Source: Flavisolibacter sp.
GTDB lineage: Bacteria; Bacteroidota; Bacteroidia; Chitinophagales; Chitinophagaceae
DNA: 6,844 nt
Direction of reading: 5' to 3'
NCBI GenBank assembly: GCA_025936195.1
Contig: JAICTW010000138.1
Coordinates: forward strand, 1-6,844
The position numbers were made by a program, and so were the translations under genes. How positions within the stretch are numbered: the stretch's first letter is position 1; every line of letters begins with the position of its first letter. Positions 1 to 6,844 of the stretch are shown in pieces. Below the pieces are notes generated by a model. The model was not told where the DNA came from and searched no databases. It saw nothing but the letters and a program-made list of their open reading frames with translations.

Positions 1-1193
<1,193 letters not shown>

Positions 1194-1255
1194 ATAAAAA
1201 ACTTGTATTTCAGAATCATTATAAATAGAAATTGAAAAAGCATATAGTTATAATA

Positions 1256-1284
1256 GCGAGAGCCTGAAATTATCAGGCTCTCGC
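1256..1284. terminator. Bidirectional intrinsic terminator between convergent genes
   Basis: A perfect 12-bp inverted repeat (GCGAGAGCCTGA at 1256-1267, TCAGGCTCTCGC at 1273-1284) encloses a 5-base AATTA loop. On the + strand it is followed by AGAATTTTA, a short imperfect T tract, and on the - strand by TATTATAACTA. It lies in the 109-base gap between the converging stop codons of pgi and the propeller gene, so it can serve both. The T tracts are weak but the stem is long and GC-rich. The rest of the gap (1194-1255 and 1285-1302) is AT-rich and shows nothing else. Confidence 0.82.
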
Positions 1285-1302
1285 AGAATTTTATGTTATC
1301 GT

Positions 1303-4245
1303 TTATTGTTTGACTAATTTGTCGGTAAATACGTCATCACCAATAATTGCTCTTAAAATATAATTGCCTTTGCTCAAGCGTGAAGGTAAATTCCATCTCA
1401 TTTGTCCTGTTGGTGATGATACCGTTTTTTCGGCTACTATAGCACCTGTGGTATTAATTAACTGTAATTGAGCCTGGGAACCGGAGGTACCAAATCTCAA
1501 ATCAATATAAGTTGTAAAAGGATTGTTGATCACCCAAACCCGTTGGTTAGAATTATTATTACGGATCAGCACCGCCTTACTCAATTTATTTTTCCCGTCT
1601 CCATCATTCATTCGCAATCGATAATAATTGATTGGACCAAGACGAGTATCCGTAAAAATATAATCTCTTCTTTCCGTACTCTCACCTGCCGCTTTAACAA
1701 GACCAATTTTGTAGTAGTTAATACCATCTGTTGATTTTTCAATATCAAAACTTTTAGAGTTCTGTTCTTGGCTTGTGCTCCAGTCTAAAACGGCATTCCC
1801 ATTTTCAAGGTGCCCGTCGAAACTCAAAAGCATTATCGGAAGCGTTGTAGAAAAAGCTCCCGTAAAAACACCTCTTCCGTGAGTAGCCACCCCTATTAAT
1901 TTATCACTGGCCCTAAGTTCAATTCTATCTACCCTTACGTTTCCCATTCCTGAATTATTGGCCATCCAAACAGTTGACGATCCAGCAATGGTGCTCGTTG
2001 ACCATACTCCTAATTCAGTAGCAAGCAATATACCTCCCACTGACTCAACACGGCTTCCCGGGCTGTATCCCGTCGGTAAAAATTTACAAAACCGCACAGG
2101 CATATCCGGCAGATTCCCTTCAATTGACGCCCAACTTCCTCCAGTATTGGTAGTCTCCCACACACTGGTTACACCATAGTTTGATAATGTTAAGATTAAA
2201 TGCGCTGAATTCGTAGGATCCACATCAAGAGAAGAAATATAATTACCCACACCAGCAATACCAGCAGGCAAAGTGATAGCTGTTGCTACAGGAGTTGTGT
2301 TTGCATTATCAATGATATATAACTCTGGTGCTACATAGGCGCTTGCCCCGTCAGCAGTGGAAAATGCAATCCACACGCGGTTGGGTGTTGTGGGATCTAC
2401 TTTTACAACTGAGACTGAAAGATTGGTAGATGACGCCACAGTATACGTATCGTATGTAGTTATTGCTGTGAAATTGTACACTCTTGCAAAATTTTGCACG
2501 CCTTCTCCGCAATACATAATGTCAGTAGAAGCATCGTAATCTTCGGGGTTAAGGAACCGGTCAGAGGAGATGGAACCTAAATCAGTAAAACTCGCACCAC
2601 CATTACTTGAAAACCTAAAAGAGGCACCGGTGTAACTGGTAAACTGATAATTGGAATTATCAGTGTCAATAAAACAATTCACACCATCACCACTTGCTAC
2701 AGCCACAACGCTATTGATACCACTGCTTGTGAATTTATGAGTACCATTATCCTGGGCGGCAGCAAGCATATAATCAGAACCAGCTGTCGGGTGCAAGGCT
2801 AAACCATAATATTGCGTAGCATTATAACCTGAATTCTTAGCTGTAAAGCTCGTACCACCGTTGGAAGAATAATAAATACCACCATCACATCCCACTATAA
2901 ATTCAGTTGATGAACCGGGGAAGAACTGTATTGTATGAATATCGGCATGTACCCTCGGCAAGGCTGCGCATCCTGCCGCCCACTGTGTAGCTTGGGCCCA
3001 AGCAGTACCAGAATTTGTTGATTTAAAAATGTCAATCCCTCCTGCAAATACGATAGCATCATTTGCAGGCGTGGGTGCAATTACCAGATCATACCAGGCT
3101 TGTCCTCTCGTAAAATCAGTACTTGAAACACCCTGGTCACACCAACTCCCAACATCAATTGAAGACCATGCTGTGCCTCCATTAGTCGAAAGCCTCGCTC
3201 CTCCTGTTGCACTGGAAGCTCCCTGGGTTAGTGCATAAATTTTATTGTTGTTTGTGGCAGAACAAGCGATTACAATTCTTTGGAAGGTTCCGGCTGGTGT
3301 AATGTCGCTCCAGGTGCTTCCTCCAAAAGGAAACTTCCAGATATGCCCCAAACCGGTCGTTCCATCAATGGTCGTAGCATAAATATCACCATTAACAGAT
3401 TTTGCCAGATCCTCACCTATCATATTAGTTGAGGTCGCACAACTACCCGTCTGCACTCCAACTACTCGTGCCCAGGAAGAACCACCATTAGGTAATTTCA
3501 TTATACCACCGCAATTACAATATTTGGAAGAACACGCTGCATATAGATCGCCACTACTTGTCACCAATAATTTTTGAACATAAGTAAAATCAAATTCATT
3601 AGCTCCTCCGGTAGTAGTTGAAGTAATCAATGACCAGCTACCTCCTCCGTTGGAAGTCTGATAAACACCAAGTCCGCGGATAGCATCTATATTATTATAT
3701 CCTTCCCCTGTTCCAACATACATTTTTGAGGGATTCGACGGATCCTGTGCAATACAGGTAATAGCAATATTCTCAGATATGCCGGAAACATAATTCCATA
3801 TAGGGGAAGCCGATTTAAAATTAGTAGTTTTCCAAAGTCCACCGCCAACACTTCCAGCCCATACCGTATTTCCGGTAGCATCCGAAGCATCTATCAAAAT
3901 AGCCCTTGTCCTTCCTCCAATATTGTTGGGCCCCCGTTCGGTCCAGATAACATTGGAAGCCATAGTTCGGCTTTGAACCTTTGAGTGCTGAAGGCGAATC
4001 AACTCCTGCCCCTTAGTTAACCGTTCTGAAGGAATAGAATTTGTGGAGGGATCATGCGTCAGTAAAAATTCATGGTGTATGTACTTTTCAGGGCCATCCT
4101 CCTCCTGTTCTTTATCTTCTCCTTTCATCAGTTTACCGGTCGAAATGATGGATAGCTTTCGTAAAGTTGAACGATGAGTTCGAATAAAATAAAATCCTGC
4201 TGCGATTAATATTAAAACTGCAACCGTTAGGAATAGTCTTCTCAT
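1303..4245 (-). CDS. Exported beta-propeller protein with Asp-box repeats and T9SS type A sorting domain
   Basis: This is a 980-residue protein predicted to cross the inner membrane by Sec and the outer membrane by the type IX secretion system, ending on the surface or outside the cell. Residues 1-20 are a basic MRR start plus a hydrophobic stretch (signal peptide or anchor; no clear cleavage site). Residues 21-98 form a charged linker. From the WTERGPNNIGGRTRA block (101-115) to about 797 it reads as a large beta-propeller with Asp-box (BNR, sialidase/sortilin-like) turns of the form S-x-N-x-G-x-x-W/F near 198, 353, 409, 460, 546 and 698, and degenerate versions near 250 and 304. Residues 803-895 (LPIMLLSF..., ...DWSTSQEQNSKSFDIEKS, YYRLRMNDGDG) match a module common before T9SS signals in Bacteroidota. 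Residues 905-980 are the sorting domain. No sialidase active site can be assigned, so substrate or ligand is unknown. The ATG at 4243-4245 has no Shine-Dalgarno, which is usual in this phylum. Twelve Cys residues are present, including a CNC at 243-245. Confidence 0.93.
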   Translation of the reverse strand: MRRLFLTVAVLILIAAGFYFIRTHRSTLRKLSIISTGKLMKGEDKEQEEDGPEKYIHHEFLLTHDPSTNSIPSERLTKGQELIRLQHSKVQSRTMASNVIWTERGPNNIGGRTRAILIDASDATGNTVWAGSVGGGLWKTTNFKSASPIWNYVSGISENIAITCIAQDPSNPSKMYVGTGEGYNNIDAIRGLGVYQTSNGGGSWSLITSTTTGGANEFDFTYVQKLLVTSSGDLYAACSSKYCNCGGIMKLPNGGSSWARVVGVQTGSCATSTNMIGEDLAKSVNGDIYATTIDGTTGLGHIWKFPFGGSTWSDITPAGTFQRIVIACSATNNNKIYALTQGASSATGGARLSTNGGTAWSSIDVGSWCDQGVSSTDFTRGQAWYDLVIAPTPANDAIVFAGGIDIFKSTNSGTAWAQATQWAAGCAALPRVHADIHTIQFFPGSSTEFIVGCDGGIYYSSNGGTSFTAKNSGYNATQYYGLALHPTAGSDYMLAAAQDNGTHKFTSSGINSVVAVASGDGVNCFIDTDNSNYQFTSYTGASFRFSSNGGASFTDLGSISSDRFLNPEDYDASTDIMYCGEGVQNFARVYNFTAITTYDTYTVASSTNLSVSVVKVDPTTPNRVWIAFSTADGASAYVAPELYIIDNANTTPVATAITLPAGIAGVGNYISSLDVDPTNSAHLILTLSNYGVTSVWETTNTGGSWASIEGNLPDMPVRFCKFLPTGYSPGSRVESVGGILLATELGVWSTSTIAGSSTVWMANNSGMGNVRVDRIELRASDKLIGVATHGRGVFTGAFSTTLPIMLLSFDGHLENGNAVLDWSTSQEQNSKSFDIEKSTDGINYYKIGLVKAAGESTERRDYIFTDTRLGPINYYRLRMNDGDGKNKLSKAVLIRNNNSNQRVWVINNPFTTYIDLRFGTSGSQAQLQLINTTGAIVAEKTVSSPTGQMRWNLPSRLSKGNYILRAIIGDDVFTDKLVKQ
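1306..1533 (-). other. T9SS type A C-terminal sorting domain (residues 905-980 of the propeller protein)
   Basis: The last 76 residues follow the type A pattern: an NNPFTTYIDLRF opening strand, a middle QLQLINTTGAIVAEK block resembling the family's v-x-l-x-d-x-x-G-x-x-v, then the LSKGNYILRAI block and the terminal DKLVKQ. In Bacteroidota such domains direct passage through the T9SS translocon and are normally cleaved, with A-LPS attachment by the PorU sortase in species that have it. The assignment is by pattern recognition only. Confidence 0.88.
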
Positions 4246-4272
4246 AAGATTGGTTTATCAAGGAAACAATCA

Positions 4273-4280
4273 CATAGATA
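4273..4280 (-). promoter_or_regulatory. Weak candidate -7 box for the propeller gene
   Basis: Read on the - strand this is TATCTATG, one mismatch from the Bacteroidota -7 consensus TAnnTTTG. It lies 27 bases upstream of the ATG, in the only free stretch between the upstream gene's terminator and this start. No TTTG is found at the expected spacing upstream; that position falls inside the terminator hairpin. It is listed because a gene bounded upstream by a terminator needs a promoter here, not because the match is strong. Confidence 0.2.
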
Positions 4281-4281
4281 T

Positions 4282-4311
4282 AAAAAATCCCTCACAGGTT
4301 GTAAGGGATTT
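4282..4311 (-). terminator. Intrinsic terminator of the PUR-domain gene
   Basis: Inverted repeat AAATCCCT (4285-4292) and AGGGATTT (4304-4311), with an inner ACA/TGT pairing after one mismatch. Read on the - strand the stem runs into a six-T tract (4287-4282), which gives it the correct polarity for the gene ending at 4330, 18 bases upstream. The 84-base gap 4246-4329 holds this terminator and the leader of the propeller gene, and nothing else I can recognise. Confidence 0.78.
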
Positions 4312-4329
4312 AAAATATTTTTTATTGGA

Positions 4330-4734
4330 TCACCATTTATCTACTTCTTCTGAAGATGCAGTCGGCGTACTGCTTACGGAAGAGCTTACAGTAGAAGCTT
4401 CTTCATTTGAAGTTATTTCTTCGCCCTCCCCTTCCACCTCAACTTCGTCATGGTTGTAAGCATCAAAATCAAAATCGGGCATCAATTGGGTTTTTACATG
4501 GTCCACAGCTTCTGTCAATGCCTTAATGAATTTGTTGAAATCCTCTTTGTACAAGAAAATCTTGTGACGGTCGTAACCATTGTCATTAAAGCGTTTGCGG
4601 CTTTCCGTAATGGTCAGATAATAGTCGTTGCCACGTGTAGCTCTTACATCAAAGAAATACGTTCTGCGCTTTCCGGCACGGATACGTTTGCTGTAAATGC
4701 TTTCCATTTTCTTGTCGTTGTTGTCGTACGCCAC
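4330..4734 (-). CDS. PUR-domain DNA/RNA-binding protein (DUF3276 family)
   Basis: This 134-residue protein resembles the small Bacteroidota PUR-alpha-like proteins (DUF3276). Related single-PUR proteins such as Borrelia BpuR bind single-stranded DNA and RNA, but the target here is unknown. Residues 14-86 form the PUR fold: SKRIRAGKRRTYFFDVRATR (basic, strand-forming), NDYYLTITESRKRF, then the HKIFLYKEDFNKFIKALTEAVDHVKT helix ending in LMPDFDFD. Residues 87-134 are a low-complexity tail, first acidic (DEVEVEGEGEE) and then Ser/Thr-rich, ending in VDKW. The start is GTG at 4732-4734: an in-frame TAA lies five codons upstream and no ATG intervenes. The only in-frame ATG alternative is Met10 (4705-4707), which would still leave the PUR core whole. 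The leader is A-rich with no Shine-Dalgarno. The gene is 60 bases downstream of the ABC transporter on the same strand, with its own promoter-like site and terminator. Confidence 0.9.
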   Translation of the reverse strand: MAYDNNDKKMESIYSKRIRAGKRRTYFFDVRATRGNDYYLTITESRKRFNDNGYDRHKIFLYKEDFNKFIKALTEAVDHVKTQLMPDFDFDAYNHDEVEVEGEGEEITSNEEASTVSSSVSSTPTASSEEVDKW

Positions 4735-4785
4735 TTTAGTTGTTTTTTACAGTTAATAAAAAAGTTTTGGTTTTTTATGTGCTTA

Positions 4786-4816
4786 CAAATATAATTATGT
4801 TTTTTCAACGACCAAA
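4786..4816 (-). promoter_or_regulatory. Bacteroidota-type promoter for the PUR-domain gene
   Basis: On the - strand TTTG (4816-4813) is followed after exactly 19 bases by TATATTTG (4793-4786), a full match to the TTTG-N19-TAnnTTTG pattern described for Bacteroides sigma-ABfr promoters. Transcription would start near 4781-4779 and give an A-rich leader of about 45 bases before the GTG. The upstream box lies inside the last codons of the ABC transporter gene. No terminator is visible between the two genes, so read-through from the ABC gene may add to expression. Confidence 0.65.
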
Positions 4817-6675
4817 TTTGCTCCGTTGTGATTACCGGAATCTTCCTGCTGCTGTCGCATGTACATGTTGTAATAAACTCCTCTCTTCAGCAAAAGATCT
4901 TCATGCTTGCCTTCCTCAATGATCCGGCCTTCCTCCATAACAATGACCTTATCAAAATTCAAAAGACTGAAGATACGGTGAGTGATCACAATAGAGGTCT
5001 TATTGCGGAGATATTCTTTCAAATTGCTTAGTATCTGCTTTTCGGTTTTGGCATCCACCGCACTGAGACAATCATCCAAAATCAAAATAGGTGCATCTTT
5101 CATCAAAGCCCTCGCAATGGAAATACGTTGCTTTTGCCCGCCGCTTAACATCACGCCCCGCTCTCCTATTTCCGTATCGTAGCCTTTTGGGAAATGTTCT
5201 ATATCGCTACCAATAACAGCAAGATCTGCCGATTGTTTTACTTTATCAAGATTTCTTTCCTTAGTACCAAAGGCAATATTGTTCTCAATTGTATCGCTGA
5301 ATAAAAAACCATCCTGCGGAACATAACTGATCTGCCTTCGCAAATCACTTAGTTCAATATCTTTTATGTTGACGCCATCGTAGCAGATCTCCCCAAAGTC
5401 CACATCAAACATGCGCATAAGCAATTGCGCCAGCGTTGTTTTTCCACTTCCGGTTCTCCCTACCACCGCTATCTGTTCTCCAGAACGAATTTGAAGATTA
5501 AAATTTTTGATAGCCTGAACACCGGTATGTGCATAGGTAAAATCAACATTCTCCAGCTTAATGTCACCCGTTAATTTTATTTTTTTGGTAAGTGGAGAAT
5601 TTTTGATCAGAGGTTCTGTTTGCAAAAACTCATTCAATCTTTTTTGCGAAGCAGATGCCCTTTGGATCATGCTGGCCGTCCATCCAATGGCACTGACAGG
5701 GAAGGTCAACATATTTATGTAAATTACAAATTCCACAATGGTATCCAATCCAATATTATGCTGCCCCCTGATGTAATAAATTCCGCCAATCATTATGGTC
5801 AGCAATGTGCTTAAGCCAATCAGCAAAGTCATTGAAGGAAAATACAGAGACTCCACTTTCGCAAGATCAGTGGCCTGCCTGCGGTATTGCTCACTGTTCT
5901 TTTTGAAAAATTCGTACGTTGATTTCTCCTGAACAAATGATTTGATCACTCTTATTCCTGAATATGATTGTTGCGCATTGGCAGTCAGTTGCCCCAATGT
6001 AGCTTGCAATGCTTCACTTCTTTTATGAATAATGGTATTGACAAAATAAATAGTCAAGGCAAGAAGAGGTAAAGGTGCCAATACATAAAGTGTAAGTTCG
6101 GCATCTCTGCGAAGCATAAAAAACACACTCATAGAAATGAGCGTAACCAAATTGACAAGATACATGATTGCCGGACCTGTAAACATTCGCACACGACTCA
6201 CATCTTCCGCCATCCGGCTCATCAAATCGCCGGTGGCATGTGTTTTATAAAACGAAGCATCTAATTTTTGATAATGTTCAAACACTTCATTCTTCTGATC
6301 GTATTCAATATGCCTGCTCATGACAATAATGGTTTGCCGCATCAGGAACATAAAAAATCCTCGCAGCAAAGCCAGGGCTAGAATGGTAATACCACTGATG
6401 ATCACCACCTGTAATCCAGATATGTTCAGGCTTTCTACGTAAGAAATAAATTTTTTAACGGCAATGTCGTAAGATGAAGTCCTTGGCTTGGGTGTATAGT
6501 CGGGTAATTTTCTTTGAACGAAGTCAATAATAAAACCGGTGATCTGCGGCTGCAGTACGTTGAAGTAGTTGGAAATAATAATGAATAGTGCACCTATGCC
6601 CAGGCGCACCCTGTACTTCCAGAAATATTTATTTAATGCTTTTAACTGTTTCAATCCTTTTCGTTGAGCATGCAA
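4795..6675 (-). CDS. ABC exporter half-transporter, fused membrane and ATPase domains (MsbA/BmrC-like)
   Basis: This is a type IV (ABCB-like) exporter subunit of up to 626 residues that works as a homo- or heterodimer in the inner membrane. Its substrate (lipid, drug or peptide) cannot be read from sequence. Membrane segments fall near residues 25-45, 87-113, 168-187, 193-213, 280-303 and 311-333. The nucleotide-binding domain follows from about 370: A-loop Tyr381, Walker A GRTGSGKT (406-413), Q-loop YVPQDGF (Gln454), ABC signature LSGGQKQR (510-517), Walker B ILILDD (530-535), D-loop SAVD (538-541) and H-loop His566. The usual catalytic Glu after Walker B is Asp535, as in BmrC/TM287-type subunits that often pair with a second subunit; no partner gene is in view. 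The widest start is TTG at 6675. TTG at 6654 would give MKQLKALNKYFWKYR, closer to the N-termini I recall for such proteins. No in-frame ATG lies between the upstream TAA (6751-6753) and the transporter core. Confidence 0.95.
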   Translation of the reverse strand: MHAQRKGLKQLKALNKYFWKYRVRLGIGALFIIISNYFNVLQPQITGFIIDFVQRKLPDYTPKPRTSSYDIAVKKFISYVESLNISGLQVVIISGITILALALLRGFFMFLMRQTIIVMSRHIEYDQKNEVFEHYQKLDASFYKTHATGDLMSRMAEDVSRVRMFTGPAIMYLVNLVTLISMSVFFMLRRDAELTLYVLAPLPLLALTIYFVNTIIHKRSEALQATLGQLTANAQQSYSGIRVIKSFVQEKSTYEFFKKNSEQYRRQATDLAKVESLYFPSMTLLIGLSTLLTIMIGGIYYIRGQHNIGLDTIVEFVIYINMLTFPVSAIGWTASMIQRASASQKRLNEFLQTEPLIKNSPLTKKIKLTGDIKLENVDFTYAHTGVQAIKNFNLQIRSGEQIAVVGRTGSGKTTLAQLLMRMFDVDFGEICYDGVNIKDIELSDLRRQISYVPQDGFLFSDTIENNIAFGTKERNLDKVKQSADLAVIGSDIEHFPKGYDTEIGERGVMLSGGQKQRISIARALMKDAPILILDDCLSAVDAKTEKQILSNLKEYLRNKTSIVITHRIFSLLNFDKVIVMEEGRIIEEGKHEDLLLKRGVYYNMYMRQQQEDSGNHNGANLVVEKT

Positions 6676-6680
6676 ATGTA
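6673..6680 (-). promoter_or_regulatory. Candidate -7 box for the ABC transporter gene
   Basis: On the - strand this reads TACATTTG, a full match to TAnnTTTG. The nearest upstream TTG (6697-6695) is only 14 bases away, closer than ideal, so the -33 element is poor. If used, transcription would begin near 6668-6666, downstream of the TTG at 6675. That would force translation to start at TTG 6654-6652 with a leader of about a dozen bases containing AAAAGGA. Confidence 0.35.
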
Positions 6681-6768
6681 AGCAACAGGAACAGCAAGCG
6701 ATGAATAGCGCATGGCATCTTATTCTATTTGCTGATTGCGGATTTATGTCTTACCCGTAATTTTAACA

Positions 6769-6844
6769 ATGCTTCAGAAATTAAATTCACAATCATTTGA
6801 TGGAGCCGTTAACGGAGAAAAAACAAGCCTTCATTTTTTAAGGA
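6769..6844 (+). CDS. N-terminal fragment of a divergent gene, possibly aldose 1-epimerase
   Basis: An ATG at 6769 opens a frame that runs off the right edge after 25 codons. It is divergent from the ABC gene, and the in-frame TGA at 6733-6735 upstream leaves ATG 6769 as the natural start. The visible peptide begins MLQKLNSQSFDGAVN and continues GEKTSLHFLR. The pattern F-(D/G)-x-x-x-(D/N)-G-(K/E)-x-x-x-L-x-x-L resembles the N-terminal strand of GalM-type aldose 1-epimerases in Bacteroidota, where it is normally followed by an N-x-x-G turn that would lie just outside the window. The fragment is too short to be sure, and other beta-rich proteins start similarly. No Shine-Dalgarno is present. A one-mismatch -7-like TCTATTTG lies at 6724-6731. 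The intergenic stretch between the two divergent genes holds only these promoter-like sites. Confidence 0.5.
   Translation, partial: MLQKLNSQSFDGAVNGEKTSLHFLR

Noticed and set aside
2895..3080. Short - strand frames within the propeller gene in another frame (also 3687-3890)
   Set aside because: They overlap a real coding frame and follow from the biased Ser/Gly/Thr codons; no evidence of programmed frameshifting was seen.
1303..4245. The propeller repeats as a DNA repeat array or CRISPR-like structure
   Set aside because: The repetition is at protein level (Asp-box turns) and diverged in DNA; spacing is irregular and there are no identical direct repeats.
4450..4794. A 114-codon + strand frame opposite the PUR gene, with several hydrophobic stretches
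   Set aside because: It is the complement of a well-recognised PUR-domain gene and its promoter region. The hydrophobic look comes from the complement of Lys/Asp/Glu-rich codons, and no homology or leader supports it.
4735..4794. A terminator between the ABC transporter and PUR genes
   Set aside because: The stretch has A and T runs but no stem of useful length or GC content, so read-through is assumed possible.

Overview
The window looks like a chromosomal segment from a member of the Bacteroidota, most likely a Chitinophagaceae- or Sphingobacteriia-type organism. The phylum rests on three things: a long secreted protein ending in a type IX secretion (T9SS) type A sorting domain, a PUR-domain protein of the DUF3276 family that is typical of Bacteroidota, and promoter-like sites of the TTTG-N19-TAnnTTTG kind in place of sigma70 boxes. 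The starts also lack Shine-Dalgarno sequences and have AT-rich leaders. The family-level placement is a guess.

Layout. Positions 1-1193 (+) hold the 3' three quarters of pgi (glucose-6-phosphate isomerase), whose start lies outside the window. A 12-bp perfect hairpin at 1256-1284 separates it from a convergent gene. That gene, 1303-4245 (-), encodes a 980-residue exported beta-propeller protein with Asp-box repeats, a Bacteroidota-type pre-C-terminal domain and a T9SS sorting domain. A short gap (4246-4329) carries the terminator of the next gene. Then 4330-4734 (-) encodes a 134-residue PUR-type nucleic-acid-binding protein with an acidic/Ser-rich tail, apparently started by GTG. Next is 4795-6652/6675 (-), an ABC exporter half-transporter (membrane domain fused to ATPase) whose start is ambiguous and lacks any in-frame ATG. 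Divergent from it, 6769-6844 (+) is the first 25 codons of a gene cut by the window edge, tentatively an aldose 1-epimerase.

The genes do not form one obvious pathway. pgi and the possible epimerase are sugar-metabolism genes at opposite ends. The three central genes share a strand, but each seems to be a separate or semi-separate transcription unit: the PUR gene has its own promoter-like site inside the 3' end of the ABC gene and its own intrinsic terminator before the propeller gene. No mobile element, CRISPR array, tRNA or rRNA is visible. I found no clear new multi-gene system. The points most worth checking are the embedded promoter and tail of the PUR gene, the promoter/start conflict of the ABC gene with its Asp-for-Glu Walker B, and the unassigned role of the T9SS propeller protein.
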